A stretch of 64,000 bases of DNA from Scilla litardierei (lineage: Eukaryota > Streptophyta > Magnoliopsida > Asparagales > Asparagaceae). The translations under genes were made by a program, and so were the position numbers. Positions within the stretch are counted from its first letter, which is position 1; each line of letters begins with the position of its first letter. The notes under the pieces are model-generated. The model was given only the letters and a program-made list of their open reading frames with translations, was not told the origin of the DNA and made no database searches. The stretch lies in NCBI GenBank assembly GCA_030789695.1, contig CM061142.1, positions 145,671,637 through 145,735,636 on the forward strand. The letters run 5' to 3'. This document shows, one piece after another, positions 10,205 to 21,122 of this stretch.

Positions 10205-12976
10205 CCACCGCCACGGGACCACGAGCACGCCATTGTTTTACGAGAGGGTGTTTCCCCCATTAGCGTGCGGCCCTACCGATACCCTCAGCACCAGAAAGAT
10301 GAGATCGAGAGGATGGTTTCAGAGATGGTGCAGGCCGGGGTAATCCAGCCGAGCATTAGCCCGTTTTCCAGCCATGTTCTATTGGTCAAGAAGAAGGATG
10401 GTAGTTGGCGGTTTTGCGTGGACTACAGGGCACTGAACAAAGAGACGGTCCCGGATAAGTTCCATATACCAGTGATTGATGAGCTCCTAGACGAGCTACA
10501 TGGAGCGACTTGGTTCAGCAAGCTAGATCTGAAGTCGGGCTATCACCAGATTCGGATGCGACGGGAGGATGTGCCCAAGACGGCGTTCAGGACGCATAAG
10601 GGCCACTACGAGTTCCTGGTCATGCCCTTTGGGCTGACCAATGCCCCGGCCACCTTTCAGGCTCTCATGAATAAGGTATTCCGTCCCTTTCTCAGGCGGT
10701 TCGTTTTGGTCTTTTTAGACGATATCTTGGTGTACAGTCGTTCGTTGGAGGAGCACTTGGACCACCTGCAGGTAGTTTTTCAGGAGCTGCAGTACCACCA
10801 GCTTTATTTGAACAGGAAGAAGTGCCTGTTTGGGCAGCCTCAGGTGGAGTACCTGGGACATGTGGTGTCAGCGGGAGGAGTAGCCGCCGATAGAGCTAAG
10901 ATAGCGGCCATGCGGGATTGGCCACGACTTACTACTCTCAGAGGGCTGCGGGGCTTCTTGGGTCTTACAGGTTACTACCGCCGCTTCGTAGAGGGATATA
11001 GGACGATCGCCTGGCCATTGATTGAATTACTAAAGAAGGATCAGTTCCATTGGGGTGACGAGGCGACGACAGCTTTTGAGGCCCTGAAAAGGGCAATGAC
11101 CACGGTCCCGGTCTTAGCGTTGCCCGATTTCACCCGACCTTTCGTAGTCGAGGCAGACGCGTCAGGACATGGGCTGGGCGCGGTACTGATGCAGGACCAT
11201 TGTCCTATTGCATACTACAGCCAGGTGTTGACCACCAGGGCCCGATTGCGGTCAGTCTATGAGCGGGAGCTGATGGCGATAGTCTTGTCCATTCAAAAGT
11301 GGAGACCTTATTTGTTGGGACAGAGCTTCATCCTTCGCACTGATCAGCGGAGCCTGAAGTACCTGCTTGAGCAGCGGATGGTAGCAGAAGAACATCAGAA
11401 GTGGCTGCGCAAGCTGATGGGTTACAGATTCGAAATAGAGTACCGCCCGGGACTGGAGAACAAGGCAGCTGATGCTTTATCCCGGCGGGAGGAGGAGACA
11501 GAGATAGCAGCACTTACCGTATCCATCCTGGACGATTGGGGCCCACTGCAGCGGGAGGTTGAGACAGACCCGGATTTAGCGGCTATACGAGAAGCTCTTT
11601 TGCAAGGGTCGACTGAGTACCCGGGGTATTCATTGCAGGAGGGGCGATTACTGTACTGGGGCAGACTAGTGATACCGAGGACCTCTCCTTTCTTACCGAC
11701 CATACTCAGAGAGTTCCACGGCAGTGCTATTGGAGGACATTCTGGGGTCCTCAAAACCTACCAGCGGTTATCACGGGAAGTTTACTGGAAGGGGCAAAAG
11801 AAGGATGTGGCTAGGATGGTGGCGGAGTGTGACGTGTGCCAGCGTCACAAATATCAGGCTATGGCTCTAGGAGGATTATTACAGCCACTATCCCTACCAG
11901 ACAGAGTGTGGGAGGACCTTTCTATGGATTTTATTGATGGGTTGCCTAAGTCGGGAGGGTTCAGCGTCATTTTTGTTGTGGTAGACCGCCTCAGCAAATA
12001 TGCACATTTTATCCCACTTAAGCATCCTTACAGCGCTGTGTCAGTGGCCGACACTTTTGTGCGAGAGGTTATCCGTCTACATGGTCCCCCAAAGTCCATT
12101 GTTTCGGATAGGGACAAGGTGTTCCAGAGTAAGTTTTGGCAGGAGCTTTTTCGCCTACAGGGGACATCATTGAAAAAGAGCACTGCTTATCACCCCCAGA
12201 CAGATGGCCAGACAGAGGTGGTCAACCGAAGTGTAGAGACGTATCTGCGATGCTTCATCTCGGAGAATCCTAAGGAGTGGGTTCGCTGGTTACCATTGGC
12301 AGAATATTGGTACAACACTTCATACCACACGGCAGCCCAGACGACTCCCTTTAGGATTTTATATGGCAGAGACCCTCCACACTTACTTCATTATGGGCAG
12401 GAGACGACCCCGGTTTCTGATGTGGAGCAGTACTTAGCTGAGCGGGACCAGGTTCTAGAGGAGCTGAAGCTCCATTTGGCGAGAGCTCAGCAGGTGATGA
12501 ATGCTCGGGCAGACCTCCACCGCCGAGATGTACACTTTGAGGTGGGCGACATGGTATATCTGAAGTTAAGGCCCTACCGGCAGAGGTCGGTGACTCATAG
12601 GAGGAATGAAAAGCTGTCACCACGATATTTTGGGCCTTTTGAGGTCGAGGCACGGGTTGGATCGGTAGCTTACAGGTTGCGCTTGCCGCCAGGATCGACC
12701 ATTCACCCGGTATTCCATGTTTCATAGTTACGCCAGGCTATTGGCACCCACACTTCTTCTCCGACATTGCCCGAGTCACTTACTGCGGATATGGAGGTTG
12801 GACTGGAGCCAGAGCTACTGAAGGGGGTACGCCGGACCGATACAGGCGCGCGACAGGTCTTGTTGCAGTGGAAGGATCTACCAGAGCACGACAGCACTTG
12901 AGAGGACATGGCTGATATGGTGTTACGATTCCCAGATTTCCACCTTGAGGACAATGTGGCTCTTTGGGAGGGGAGT
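10205..12976 (+). pseudogene. Chromovirus pol: RT, RNase H, integrase, chromodomain-like tail
   Basis: An open 820-codon stretch is present (GTG at 10265 to TAG at 12725-12727), but the reading joins the protease frame near 10204 through a one-base loss. Order: RT with [20 protein letters not shown] and catalytic FLDDILVYS (near 10707); RNase [17 protein letters not shown] (near 11145); integrase zinc finger [10 protein letters not shown] (11717-11850); DDE core at DFIDGLPKS (near 11927), SDRDKVF (near 12107) and [10 protein letters not shown] (near 12200). After the TAG the frame continues through VLLQWKDLPEHDST to a TGA at 12899, which resembles a chromodomain remnant. Both stops fit CAG-to-TAG and TGG-to-TGA changes. 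Confidence 0.92.
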
Positions 12977-12978
12977 AT
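12963..12978 (+). promoter_or_regulatory. Polypurine tract of the chromovirus
   Basis: TTTGGGAGGGGAGTAT lies directly before the 3' LTR start TGATGGG at 12979 and primes plus-strand synthesis. Confidence 0.85.
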
Positions 12979-13392
12979 TGATGGGCCTGGGCCCAAACCC
13001 ATGCGGGTTTACACCCGCCGGCCCAGGCCAGCCGCCACACCCCCCCTTTAGCCGACCCCTTGCCGCACCCTCTTTTTTGTACTTGCCCTAGCCGAGTCCT
13101 TCTTAGAGTAGGACTCCCCCTCCCAAGCCGAGTCCTCCTTGGAGTAGGATTAGCCGGCCTAGTCCTACTTGGTTTAGGATTGTCATAGTTTCTATTATAA
13201 ATAGGGGGTAGCCTTCTCTTATTTTCTCATGCTTAATATTGGAATATTTCTATTGAGCATCCATTAGGAGTAGACGAGTGCGGACGTCCTCTAGGCGTCT
13301 TGGGAGGAGGGCACACCTCTTTTGTGTCCAATTATCTTTTTATTTTGCTTGTTATTTTCTAATAAAAATTCCATCTTTGTTAGTTCCTAACA
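12979..13392 (+). repeat. 3' LTR of the chromovirus (414 bp)
   Basis: Same length as the 5' LTR with about four substitutions. Followed by the TSD gaggc. Confidence 0.95.
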
Positions 13393-13397
13393 GAGGC
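13393..13397. repeat. Target-site duplication (gaggc), right
   Basis: Matches 7206-7210. Confidence 0.95.
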
Positions 13398-13800
13398 ATA
13401 GAACAACAAGATCCACGTTCATCTTGCAGAATGTGATATAAATTAGTAGATAACCAAGTCCCTTACCGGAGAGAGCATGAAACTGAATCTAGTAGAGAAA
13501 GTTTGTCATTTTAAAGGTTGGGTTGCTTATGGTTGCAAGCTTCTGCCTTTCTACAGTATACCTTTCTATTACCCAGTGAGGTTAAGGGGGGTGAAATCAT
13601 ATAGTTTTCGAGAATAGGCGCGACTTAAAACCCTTTAGGCCTGTAAGATGATTACTGCACTCAGAAATTACAGTGTCATCAATATGCATTTGGCTCCTTA
13701 GCCAAATAATCTGAAAAGGGCCTACGCGTTTCTCACATACAACTGAAACAGGATGAAGGGAAAACATATCGATGATTAAGGATGGTATAATAACAAATTA
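13393..13800 (+). repeat. Right direct repeat of Copia relic, second part
   Basis: Continues 7045-7210 after the chromovirus. It matches about 405-810 ('gtagataaccaagtccctta', 'tttaaaggttgggttgctta', 'gatgattactgcactc'). Similarity fades after about 13800, so the end of the putative 3' LTR is missing or too diverged. Confidence 0.55.
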
Positions 13801-13907
13801 ATGCATATATTGGTAGGGACCCTGACTTAGAATTGACAGAGACAATAATTATGTGTTTCCTAAAACGGGTTGCCATGAAATGTTGCATGTAGTACTGTCA
13901 CCGGTAA
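13801..13907. other. Unassigned intergenic sequence
   Basis: No recognised feature. Confidence 0.4.
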
Positions 13908-14168
13908 TTAGAGCCAACCTGATGGGGGAATTTGCTGGATGGGAAATATGTAAAACCAGATAGAACAAGCCTCAAAAAGTAAAACCCTTAGATAAGTTGG
14001 ATCTTGTATTTGTCCACGGGATCTTATGCAATAGAACCGACAGATTTGTCTTAATTCATCACCAGCCAAATGCTTGATCAACATCCCCCAGACACATCGA
14101 TCAGCCTGTCTCCGTCGAATTGGATTAACATGCACCAAAATATTAGCGGGTTTCAACGGACTGTTCAA
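13908..14168 (-). CDS. Unrecognised minus-strand ORF, possible exon fragment
   Basis: An 86-codon frame with non-repetitive, gene-like composition (NPIRRRQADRCVWGMLIKHL then AGDELRQICRFY). I do not recognise the family. The frame has no ATG at its start (it opens with TTG). A neighbouring minus-strand frame at 14143-14361 overlaps it in a different phase. It could be an exon of a decayed or captured gene, or chance. A protein search would decide. Confidence 0.25.
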   Translation of the reverse strand: MNSPLKPANILVHVNPIRRRQADRCVWGMLIKHLAGDELRQICRFYCIRSRGQIQDPTYLRVLLFEACSIWFYIFPIQQIPPSGWL

Positions 14169-14905
14169 GGTAATAAGCTAAAATAAGGAACCTCATTTGG
14201 CAGCCACAATAAATTTTCAGAGTGAATCTGTCAATCTCTTCATCTCCTCCTTCGACTATTGACCATAAAAATTTACGGTTTTTTTCATTTAGTTTCATTA
14301 TTGGAATGTTAAATAAGGATTGAGGTGAGACTATTAAGAAAGACTGGAAAAATGGATGCAAGAAGGTAAGATCATGGAGTTTTGCCCGTTAATGGGGTAA
14401 AGAGGAAAATATGAGAAGCAGGCTCACCTTCAAACCACGGGTTACAACTCCAACTTACCTCTCTAACACCAACCAAATATACAAGCTTCTTTATTAATGA
14501 CAAGAAAATCATATTATCAAATTTTATAAGCATACACATTTATATAAGGATAATGTCTAATAACTCTAGAGTAGATGATGATATATACTTATATATACTC
14601 CAAAATGAGCTTACAAAAAATCAATGTGTCTTAGAATAGTTTTATGAAATTGGATGGAAATCGCTTCTTAGTATAACCCATTAGATCCATTAAAAGTTTG
14701 GAATTTGAAATAAGGAACCAACTAAGTTCAGCTCATGTTATAAAAACACTCTCTCCAAGTGCAAGGTCATTGGTTCAAGCCTCTCCAGATGTGGCATATG
14801 AGATTTTCCACAAAATATATAGAGGCACACTATTCATGACTTATAAAGCAATGGATGATGTTCATGACTTTGACTCGCATATGTGTTTGGTGGTTCATGG
14901 AGACT
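14169..14905. other. Unassigned AT-rich sequence
   Basis: No convincing gene or repeat. Short frames here (such as 14698-14910 plus) have no recognisable motif. Confidence 0.35.
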
Positions 14906-15860
14906 GTTAAAACCAAGGTTTTAGGTCTTGGTATCGGTATTGGTTTCGGTCTTTCGAAAATTTAGGTTTCGGTATCGGTATCGTCCGTTTCAGTGGTTTC
15001 GGTAGTAAGTTTCGGTTTGTCTGTATCGGTAGTTTCAAATATTTGTTTTACATTTGGAGTCTTCACCAATACTTTGGTTGCTACTTGCATTATACATTTT
15101 GCTATTTGGGTTAAGTTTTTTGAACTAACTAAATTTTTTTGAACTAGGTAATGCAGGGAGAAAGATGAAAACACTAAATGACAGAGCTACAATAGCTACC
15201 ACATTGCACAGTTTGCAAAACATATTATTTATTTACAAGTTTGCCATTAAATTGTAAAAGACAATGGTATGCTTGTAAATATGTTTAGCAAAGTGTGTAA
15301 CGTGAGTGGCCCACGTTCATAAATGGCCAACTTTAAGCCTTGCTTGACCTAAAGCCCATCGCCTGCTCTCTTTTCTTGGAGGCATGCTATACCTAAAGCC
15401 CCCCCCCCCTTTCTTGGAGGGAGGCAGCCATTTTTGGAGCGTCGAAGGAAGACTCAGGTAAGTACTTTCTCATTCTCTCTTCTTCTTCTTATTCTTCTTT
15501 TGAATCTGTTGCCATTTCTTGCTGTTCCTCTCTCTATTTCTCTCTTTCATTTTTCTCTTTTTCTTCTTTTTCTTCTATTTTTTTCTTTTGTTTGACTTTT
15601 TTAATTTCTGTAGGAGCCGAAACTGACCGATTTTGGCCAGTTTCGGAAACTGACCGGTTTCGGTAAGTTTCGGCCGAAACTACCGAAACCGAGTTTTATA
15701 AGTAAGTTTCGAATCGGTCCCCTCTGAGACCGATCCGAAACGGCCGAAACCTCCGAAACCGAGTGTTATAAGTAAGTTTCGGATCGGTCCCCTCTGAGAC
15801 CGATCCGAAATGGCCGAACCCGAGAGGTTTCGGCCGAAACCTAGAACCATGGTTAAAACC
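14906..15860. mobile_element. Small Mutator-like non-autonomous element with 9-bp TSD
   Basis: gttaaaacc at 14906-14914 is repeated at 15852-15860, a 9-bp TSD typical of Mutator-like elements. The enclosed 937 bp begins AAGGTTTTAGGTCTTGG, and its other end reads CATGGTTCTAGGTTTCGG on the opposite strand, so the termini form an imperfect inverted repeat. Both ends are built from variants of GGTTTCGG, and the right end holds a 70-bp tandem duplication. There is no transposase. Confidence 0.7.
15672..15841. repeat. 70-bp tandem duplication in subterminal region
   Basis: Units 15672-15741 and 15742-15811 are nearly identical (both contain TATAAGTAAGTTTCG and CCTCTGAGACCGATCCGAAA). They are followed by a partial third copy. 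The unit contains the internal palindrome ATCGGTC...GACCGAT. Confidence 0.85.
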
Positions 15861-16771
15861 ACATTGGGGACGTCTAGTAAATTTCAAATAATTCCCATAA
15901 GGGATGTTTCTCACTCAATATGAATATCTTTCCTCCACTGTGGAGTCTTTTTAGGGGTGCATCCATGCCCCATTGTAGACCCCTCCAACAGCATGCAACA
16001 CTATGGGCAATGTGACAGTTTCAGAAATATAAAAGAAAACGGAAGCGCTGGGAGCGGTCAATAGGTGACCCGATGAGGGACAAGAACGGATGGTAAGAAC
16101 TGTTGGTAGTGAATGAAATGAAGTAACATAGATTTAACAAATAAAAAGATGAAAAGGTTGTGATACAGTAAGGAAGTCCATTATTTTCATTGTTCACAGT
16201 TTGACAGTTGCATAACTTGGCCAAGTGGTATACCGGAGAAGTATCTCAGCTTTTGTTCCCTTGGAAGATTAAAGCATCTGCTTCAAAATCATGATAGATC
16301 TGGTAGGGCTCCCAAGGCCAACAAGAGAGGCATCAAACTTAAAAATTATAAAAGAAAAGATTTAAGCTAATTATGAATATCAGAAGAATATACTATAAAG
16401 AGCCTGGAACAAAGAGTTTCAGTTTTCTTTGTGTTTCTATGTCAATCTTATTACCCCATAGTGATTTCAAATTCATCAATGAATTAATTTCACAGCAATT
16501 TTCCTGGCAACCGTAAGCCCAATGCTAGAAGTTCAGAAGATTCAGAGCACATTCAAAGGTATCGTTAGCTCCCAAGTTCCAACATTGTAGAATTCCACTT
16601 CAGTCTACCAAAATTCAGGTTGTTAAATTAAGGGGGAGAAAGAGTAAGGCAATTTATCAACATATGCATTAGGAAAGAAGGATGTACATAGCAATCACAA
16701 TGCAGCAGACAAATTAAGGCAGCAGGAGAAAAAAAAAATTCATAAAGTTAGATGTAGAATATTGATTTTAC
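15861..16771. other. Sequence downstream of EPL exon 3; no further exon recognised
   Basis: By position this is the fourth intron region or 3' flank of the minus-strand EPL gene. I looked for the conserved LEVLDHKARERAG-type exon of the family and did not find it. A weak GLGSP-like minus frame near 16300 is too poor to call. Confidence 0.4.
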
Positions 16772-19620
16772 TTTTCAGGTGTAAGAATCTCTCTCTCTTT
16801 GTTAAACTCTTCAAGCCAATCCTCATCTTCATTGTCCAGGTCATACTCAACAAACTCCCCAATCTCAGTCCTGGCTGCAAGAAGCAAGCAGTAATATAAG
16901 CACCGCATAAAAGAAAGCATCAATTCTAGCCTTCTAGGCCCAACTAACTCCTCTCCAGAAAAACATTAGTAAGCAACCTCCTCTTGAACGTAAATAGGAT
17001 GTAGGTTGTGAAAAAGTGCAGGAATAATCTCTTTCATATGACTCCACAACACTGTATTGCGGAGTTGGTATCTCTTGTGAATTCTTTCTGCTAGGAGGTT
17101 GATTTGCCTGCAAAAAAGAAAGTGTAGGTTTCTCATTCTTCACTACCACATTTTCATGGACTTATCAAACTGATATAAATGAATACATGTCTCAACTCTC
17201 ACAAGCATACAGTTTTAGCCGTGATGATAACACTCAAAACTGAAATTTTCAGATCAAACCCAAAAGGCTATAAATTTTGTACTTGGTTAGTACAAAGGCA
17301 TGTTACAAAAGATGCTAGGATGGCCAAAAGGACAACTAAATTGGCAAGAAAAAAGATGCTCAGAATGAATGCAAGAACGGTAAAATCATTTCAAAACAAG
17401 GACCACATAATAAGCTTTCCTTTCTTGAGGAGAAAAACAGTTTGATCAGATTCCGACAATGGAGATTAGAAATTGGGTTGGAGATTAGAAATTGGGTTGG
17501 ATAGAGACAACATGACATCTGAAGTTGTGAACATAGAAAATTAAACCCACTTCTTCTATAAAGTCTATCAGCCAGGATTTAATTGAACTATAGAGAAATT
17601 ACAAAATGAAAAAGCAGTTGCATAATGGGATATATATTTAAATAAATTATAGAAAAATTACAAAAATAAAAGCAGTTCTATAATGGTGTGTGTGTGTGTG
17701 AATGGAAGTGAATATATGAATCTTAATGCTCACATGGTTATCAAGGGACACGAGGTCAATAGAAACACACGATAGACCATTTTTTTAATAATCAACAGAA
17801 AAACGATCCACCAATTGTACCTCAGCACAGCTTTGGTCATGAATCTTGCAATAACAGACTCCAGCTCAAGAGACCATGATCACATTAAATTGGGTTGACA
17901 TCAATGGTCTCTTGTATATTTGTGGGTCCAACACGAAAGTCATGTCACATATAATATAGCTTTTTTTTTGTTACATGGCAGCCAAGGTGTGCATGCAAAT
18001 TATTCTCGACTTCTTTTATTTTTGATATTCTCAAAAAAAGATAAGTCTAAGGCTCCAGGCGAATACCAAATAGCATTATGGCATATGATTTGCAACCAAT
18101 GCTAGGGCTGTTATAATGCATCCACAGTTTAGAAAAAGATGTTACTGCTACTGCATGACAAGATCATGAAGGAAATTCTTAGCTCCTAGGAACAGAGCAG
18201 CAAGCTTTGCAAGTAACTAAAGTGACAAACTTGGTAAAAATTAGGAAACTAAGAAGCGGCAAATTGCTAATAAAGATAGTTGGTCTTGGTAAATAGTAAG
18301 CTGGCATTATGGTGAAGACAAGGCATCAAACAAAAGCATCTTCTAGCTAGCATTCATAAAACATATAACAACCGAAACAAAATGAGAACAAATAATATTT
18401 TAGCACAACATCAACATCTTCTACGAACATATTAAATCAAAAAAATTGAAAACACGAGGAAAGGCACATTTATGATAGATGTCTACAAAAATAGCAGTAG
18501 AGAATACACTCTTGTATCTGGGCCTATTTAGGACACTGACAACTTAAGAGTCATCTCATTTCATATTAGTTTAAGCTTTCATTCAACTAAAACAAAAGGC
18601 AAACATCAAATAGAAACTTCGACCATGCAAACCAAGCTCAATGCTAGACCAGTCATTGAATAGTGATAAGTATTATATCATTCTCATGATACTAAAAATC
18701 ATATTCATAAATTTCTAAATCACGCTTCAAACATTACAAGGGCGTATGTTAATAATAAAAAGCATTATTCTCATATACGAGTCCCTAGCCCAATGCCCGA
18801 AATAGGTTGATGCATGCTAATAAGAACCTTGTATCTGGGCCTATTTAGCAGTAGAGAATACACTCTTGTAGTAGATGTCTACAAAAATAGCAGTAGAGAA
18901 TACACTCTTGTATCTGGGCCTATTTAGGACGATGACAACTTAAGAGTCATCTCATTTCATATTAGTTTAAGCTTTCATTCAACTAAAACAAAAGGCAAAC
19001 ATCAAATAGAAACTTCGACCATGCAAACCAAGCTCAATGCTAGACCAGTCATTGAATAGTGATAAGTATTATATCATTCTCATGATACTAAAAATCATAT
19101 TCATAAATTTCTAAATCACGCTTCGAACATTACAAGGGTGTATGTTAATAATAAAAAGCATTATTCTCATATACGATTCCCTAGCCCAATGCCCGAAATA
19201 GGTTGATGCATGCTAATAAGAACCTTTAAGCAGTACATTCATATCAAATAACAAAGTGTCAAGCCATTTGTTTCATAAAACACGAGTATGCAGAGACGGG
19301 AGTGGACAAAATAATGCCGACCAGCACAATTCCTGAAACTGCTTCAAACTTCAATGACCATAATATCTAATGGTGATAACGATTACATTACAATTCAGTA
19401 AAGGACCAATAAGACCAAAAAAAGCACCCGAAACGAAGACCGGCATTACCTCATTGTTGGCCTCTGCTGAGTGGTAGAGCATCTGGGTGTTTCGTACAGA
19501 AGCTCCGGCCGTAGAATTTGTAACCGCTGCATCATCATCTTCAAACTCCTTGATGGACTTGACAATGGGGAGCTTCTTGTGTATGTCGAGGGGACGAGGC
19601 CTGAATGAGAGCCTATTCAT
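16772..19620 (-). CDS. Enhancer-of-polycomb-like protein, 5' three exons (partial or truncated gene)
   Basis: In other eukaryotes EPL proteins are subunits of the NuA4/TIP60 histone acetyltransferase complex; the plant homologues are presumed to act likewise in the nucleus. Exon 1 (19620-19450) encodes MNRLSFRPRPLDIHKKLPIV and the acidic KEFEDDD, the EPL N-terminal signature, ending NNE at a GTAATG donor. Exon 2 (17107-16978) starts after TTTGCAG with ANQPPSRKN and includes IPTPQYSVVESYERDY and QPTSYLRSRG. Exon 3 (16874-16772) gives ARTEIGEFVEYDLDNEDEDW then LEEFNKEREILTPEK, ending at a GTAAAA donor. Phases 0, 1 and 2 agree, so splicing is plausible. Later exons are not seen in the 3.4 kb downstream. 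The gene is truncated, or broken by the transposons to its left. Confidence 0.85.
17118..19449 (-). other. Intron 1 of the EPL gene (ends approximate at 17108)
   Basis: About 2.3 kb, AT-rich, bounded by GTAATG at 19449 and TTTTTTGCAG ending at 17108. It contains the 396-bp-period duplication and a short TG run near 17686-17700. No nested gene is evident. Confidence 0.7.
18476..19226. repeat. Tandem duplication of about 355 bp, period 396 bp, in EPL intron 1
   Basis: 18476-18830 recurs at 18872-19226 nearly base for base (both start TAGATGTCTACAAAAATAGC and end GCATGCTAATAAGAACCTT). The 41-bp junction repeats pieces of the unit (TATCTGGGCCTATTTAG, AGAGAATACACTCTTGTA), as after slippage or unequal exchange. 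Differences are few (for example GGACACTGAC versus GGACGATGAC), so it is recent. Confidence 0.9.
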
Positions 19621-20355
19621 GTCCTCAGCTTCATCTCCCTCACTCTGTCATCAACCAATCACACCCCAGCCACCTCCATTTTCCACCCCGCCCAGCAAGC
19701 AAAAGCAAAATCACCAATTTGAGACTCAGCGCGGCATCACTCGGCTCTCGGCTCGACACTACACACTGGAACCCTAGAACCCAGCAACGGGGCCCTCAAC
19801 TTCGAAGCATTCAAAGTATTTAGTGTTTCCAAGCGTGAGGAAGGATCAAAGGGGACAATTTGAGGGTTTTGGGGTCGATTTGGGGATTAGGGCACGACGC
19901 AGCTAGGGTTTTCGACTGAGAGGAATGGAGCGGTCGTGAGTGGGGAATGGGGGAGGCCGGGAGGGGATTGTCGGAGAAAAAGAAGTGTTTTGTTTGAATT
20001 TCTAGGGTTTTTGATTTCGGTGGGACTTCGGTTGTTTCTATAGGGTTTCAAAGAGAGAAAAACGGGAGGGAAGATGGACGAAAGGGCGAGGGCACGAGGA
20101 AGAGGAAGAGGAAGAGAGTTTTGTAAGTTTACTTTTTTTTTTTTTTTTGACTTTTATTTAACGTCCTGTTCTTCATCGGTTCTCGCTCGCGCGAGCTTTC
20201 GAATGTAGATTGTACGGATGGATTCCGTATGCGAATACGTATTCTTTTTGAAATTTTGCTCCGCTTCCATCAACGTGCATGCAAGGGAGACAAGAGATTT
20301 CCCTTTTTTCTTGTAAAAATAGAATTTTGCCCGTTTCTATTTGATTTTTGATGAA
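19621..20355 (-). promoter_or_regulatory. Probable 5' UTR and promoter region of the EPL gene
   Basis: Lies directly upstream of the EPL ATG on the minus strand. It has mixed GC, a (T)n run at 20132-20149 and pyrimidine-rich stretches on the minus strand near 20040-20120 typical of plant 5' leaders. No definite TATA box chosen. Short plus frames here (19487-19823) are antisense to exon 1 or chance. Confidence 0.4.
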
Positions 20356-21046
20356 TATATATACGGGGTTCGTTTAGGACGCCACCGTTTTACCCTGCCC
20401 ACCTACCACTTATTTTCAAGTTTGCCGTTCAAACTCTCTCTCCCATTTTTTCCATTTTACCCTCTCCACCGTCGGACTCTGATGAAAAATGAGAACATGA
20501 AACTAATCTGACCACCAAGGATCCCCGGAAAACCACTGACGACGACAACGAGGACAAGTACTCCTCTCTCCTCCGCAAAACATCCCCGGCAGAAAAAGCC
20601 TAGGGTTCAAGTAACGTGCTCACAACCGGAGATTTTTCGGAAATTCCCGATGATGAGATTAGGGTTCTGTAGACGAGCACAATCGGTAAAGTTCTAGGTT
20701 TTGGGAATGAAATTGGGGAGAGAGTTGAAGGGGGATATGGCTTGATCTCGCTAGGGCTTGATCTGAGGGTTTGAGAATTGTACGAAATAATAACTTTGGT
20801 GGACAATCGCAGCTGTGAAGGGCAGAGGTGAGTACGGATCTGAGGGCTTGATTTTCTCGACGACAACGATTTCCTTGATCTGGATATTTTCTCCGACGAC
20901 AACGATGATGGAGTCATCTGCAAACCCACCGTTTTGCTTTCGCGTAGTACTCACTCTCACTTTGATAATGGCGACGACGATTGCTGCGGCAGGGGCGGAC
21001 GACGCCTGTGCTTTTTCGGAAATAAACGGCTCGGTTTGTGCGCAGG

Positions 21047-21122
21047 AGTAATTTTAATGGCAAACTTGTAAATAAATGGTATGTGCACGGGAGTAATGGC
21101 AAACTTGTAAATAAATGGTATG
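21047..21122. repeat. 38-bp minisatellite in the split TIR element (continues at 35411)
   Basis: AATGGCAAACTTGTAAATAA followed by (A/G)TGGTATGTG(C/T)(A/G)C(G)GG.GT is repeated about three times in total, twice before the insertion and once after at 35411-35460. The Tat-like element integrated inside it. Confidence 0.8.
21118..21122. repeat. Target-site duplication (gtatg), left
   Basis: gtatg here and at 35411-35415 flank the two 1073-bp LTRs. Confidence 0.95.

Larger units (their letters stand above)
7211..13392 (+). mobile_element. Ty3/Gypsy chromovirus, probably Reina lineage, nested in Copia relic
   Basis: Full-length 6.2-kb LTR retrotransposon with 414-bp LTRs, iMet-type PBS, gag, protease, RT, RNase H, integrase and a chromodomain-like tail, PPT and a 5-bp TSD. 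The domain order RT-RH-INT places it in Ty3/Gypsy. The short LTR, the compact integrase with [13 protein letters not shown] and the WKDLPEHDST..ED tail suggest a Reina-like chromovirus (inference). The LTRs differ at only four positions by my reading, so insertion was recent. The copy is inactive: a frame change across a poly-C tract, two gag stops, a one-base frameshift near 10204 and two late stops. Confidence 0.95.

Noticed and set aside
20815..21051. 78-codon plus ORF with a signal-peptide-like stretch
   Set aside because: No family resemblance, lies in the split TIR element, and runs into the minisatellite.
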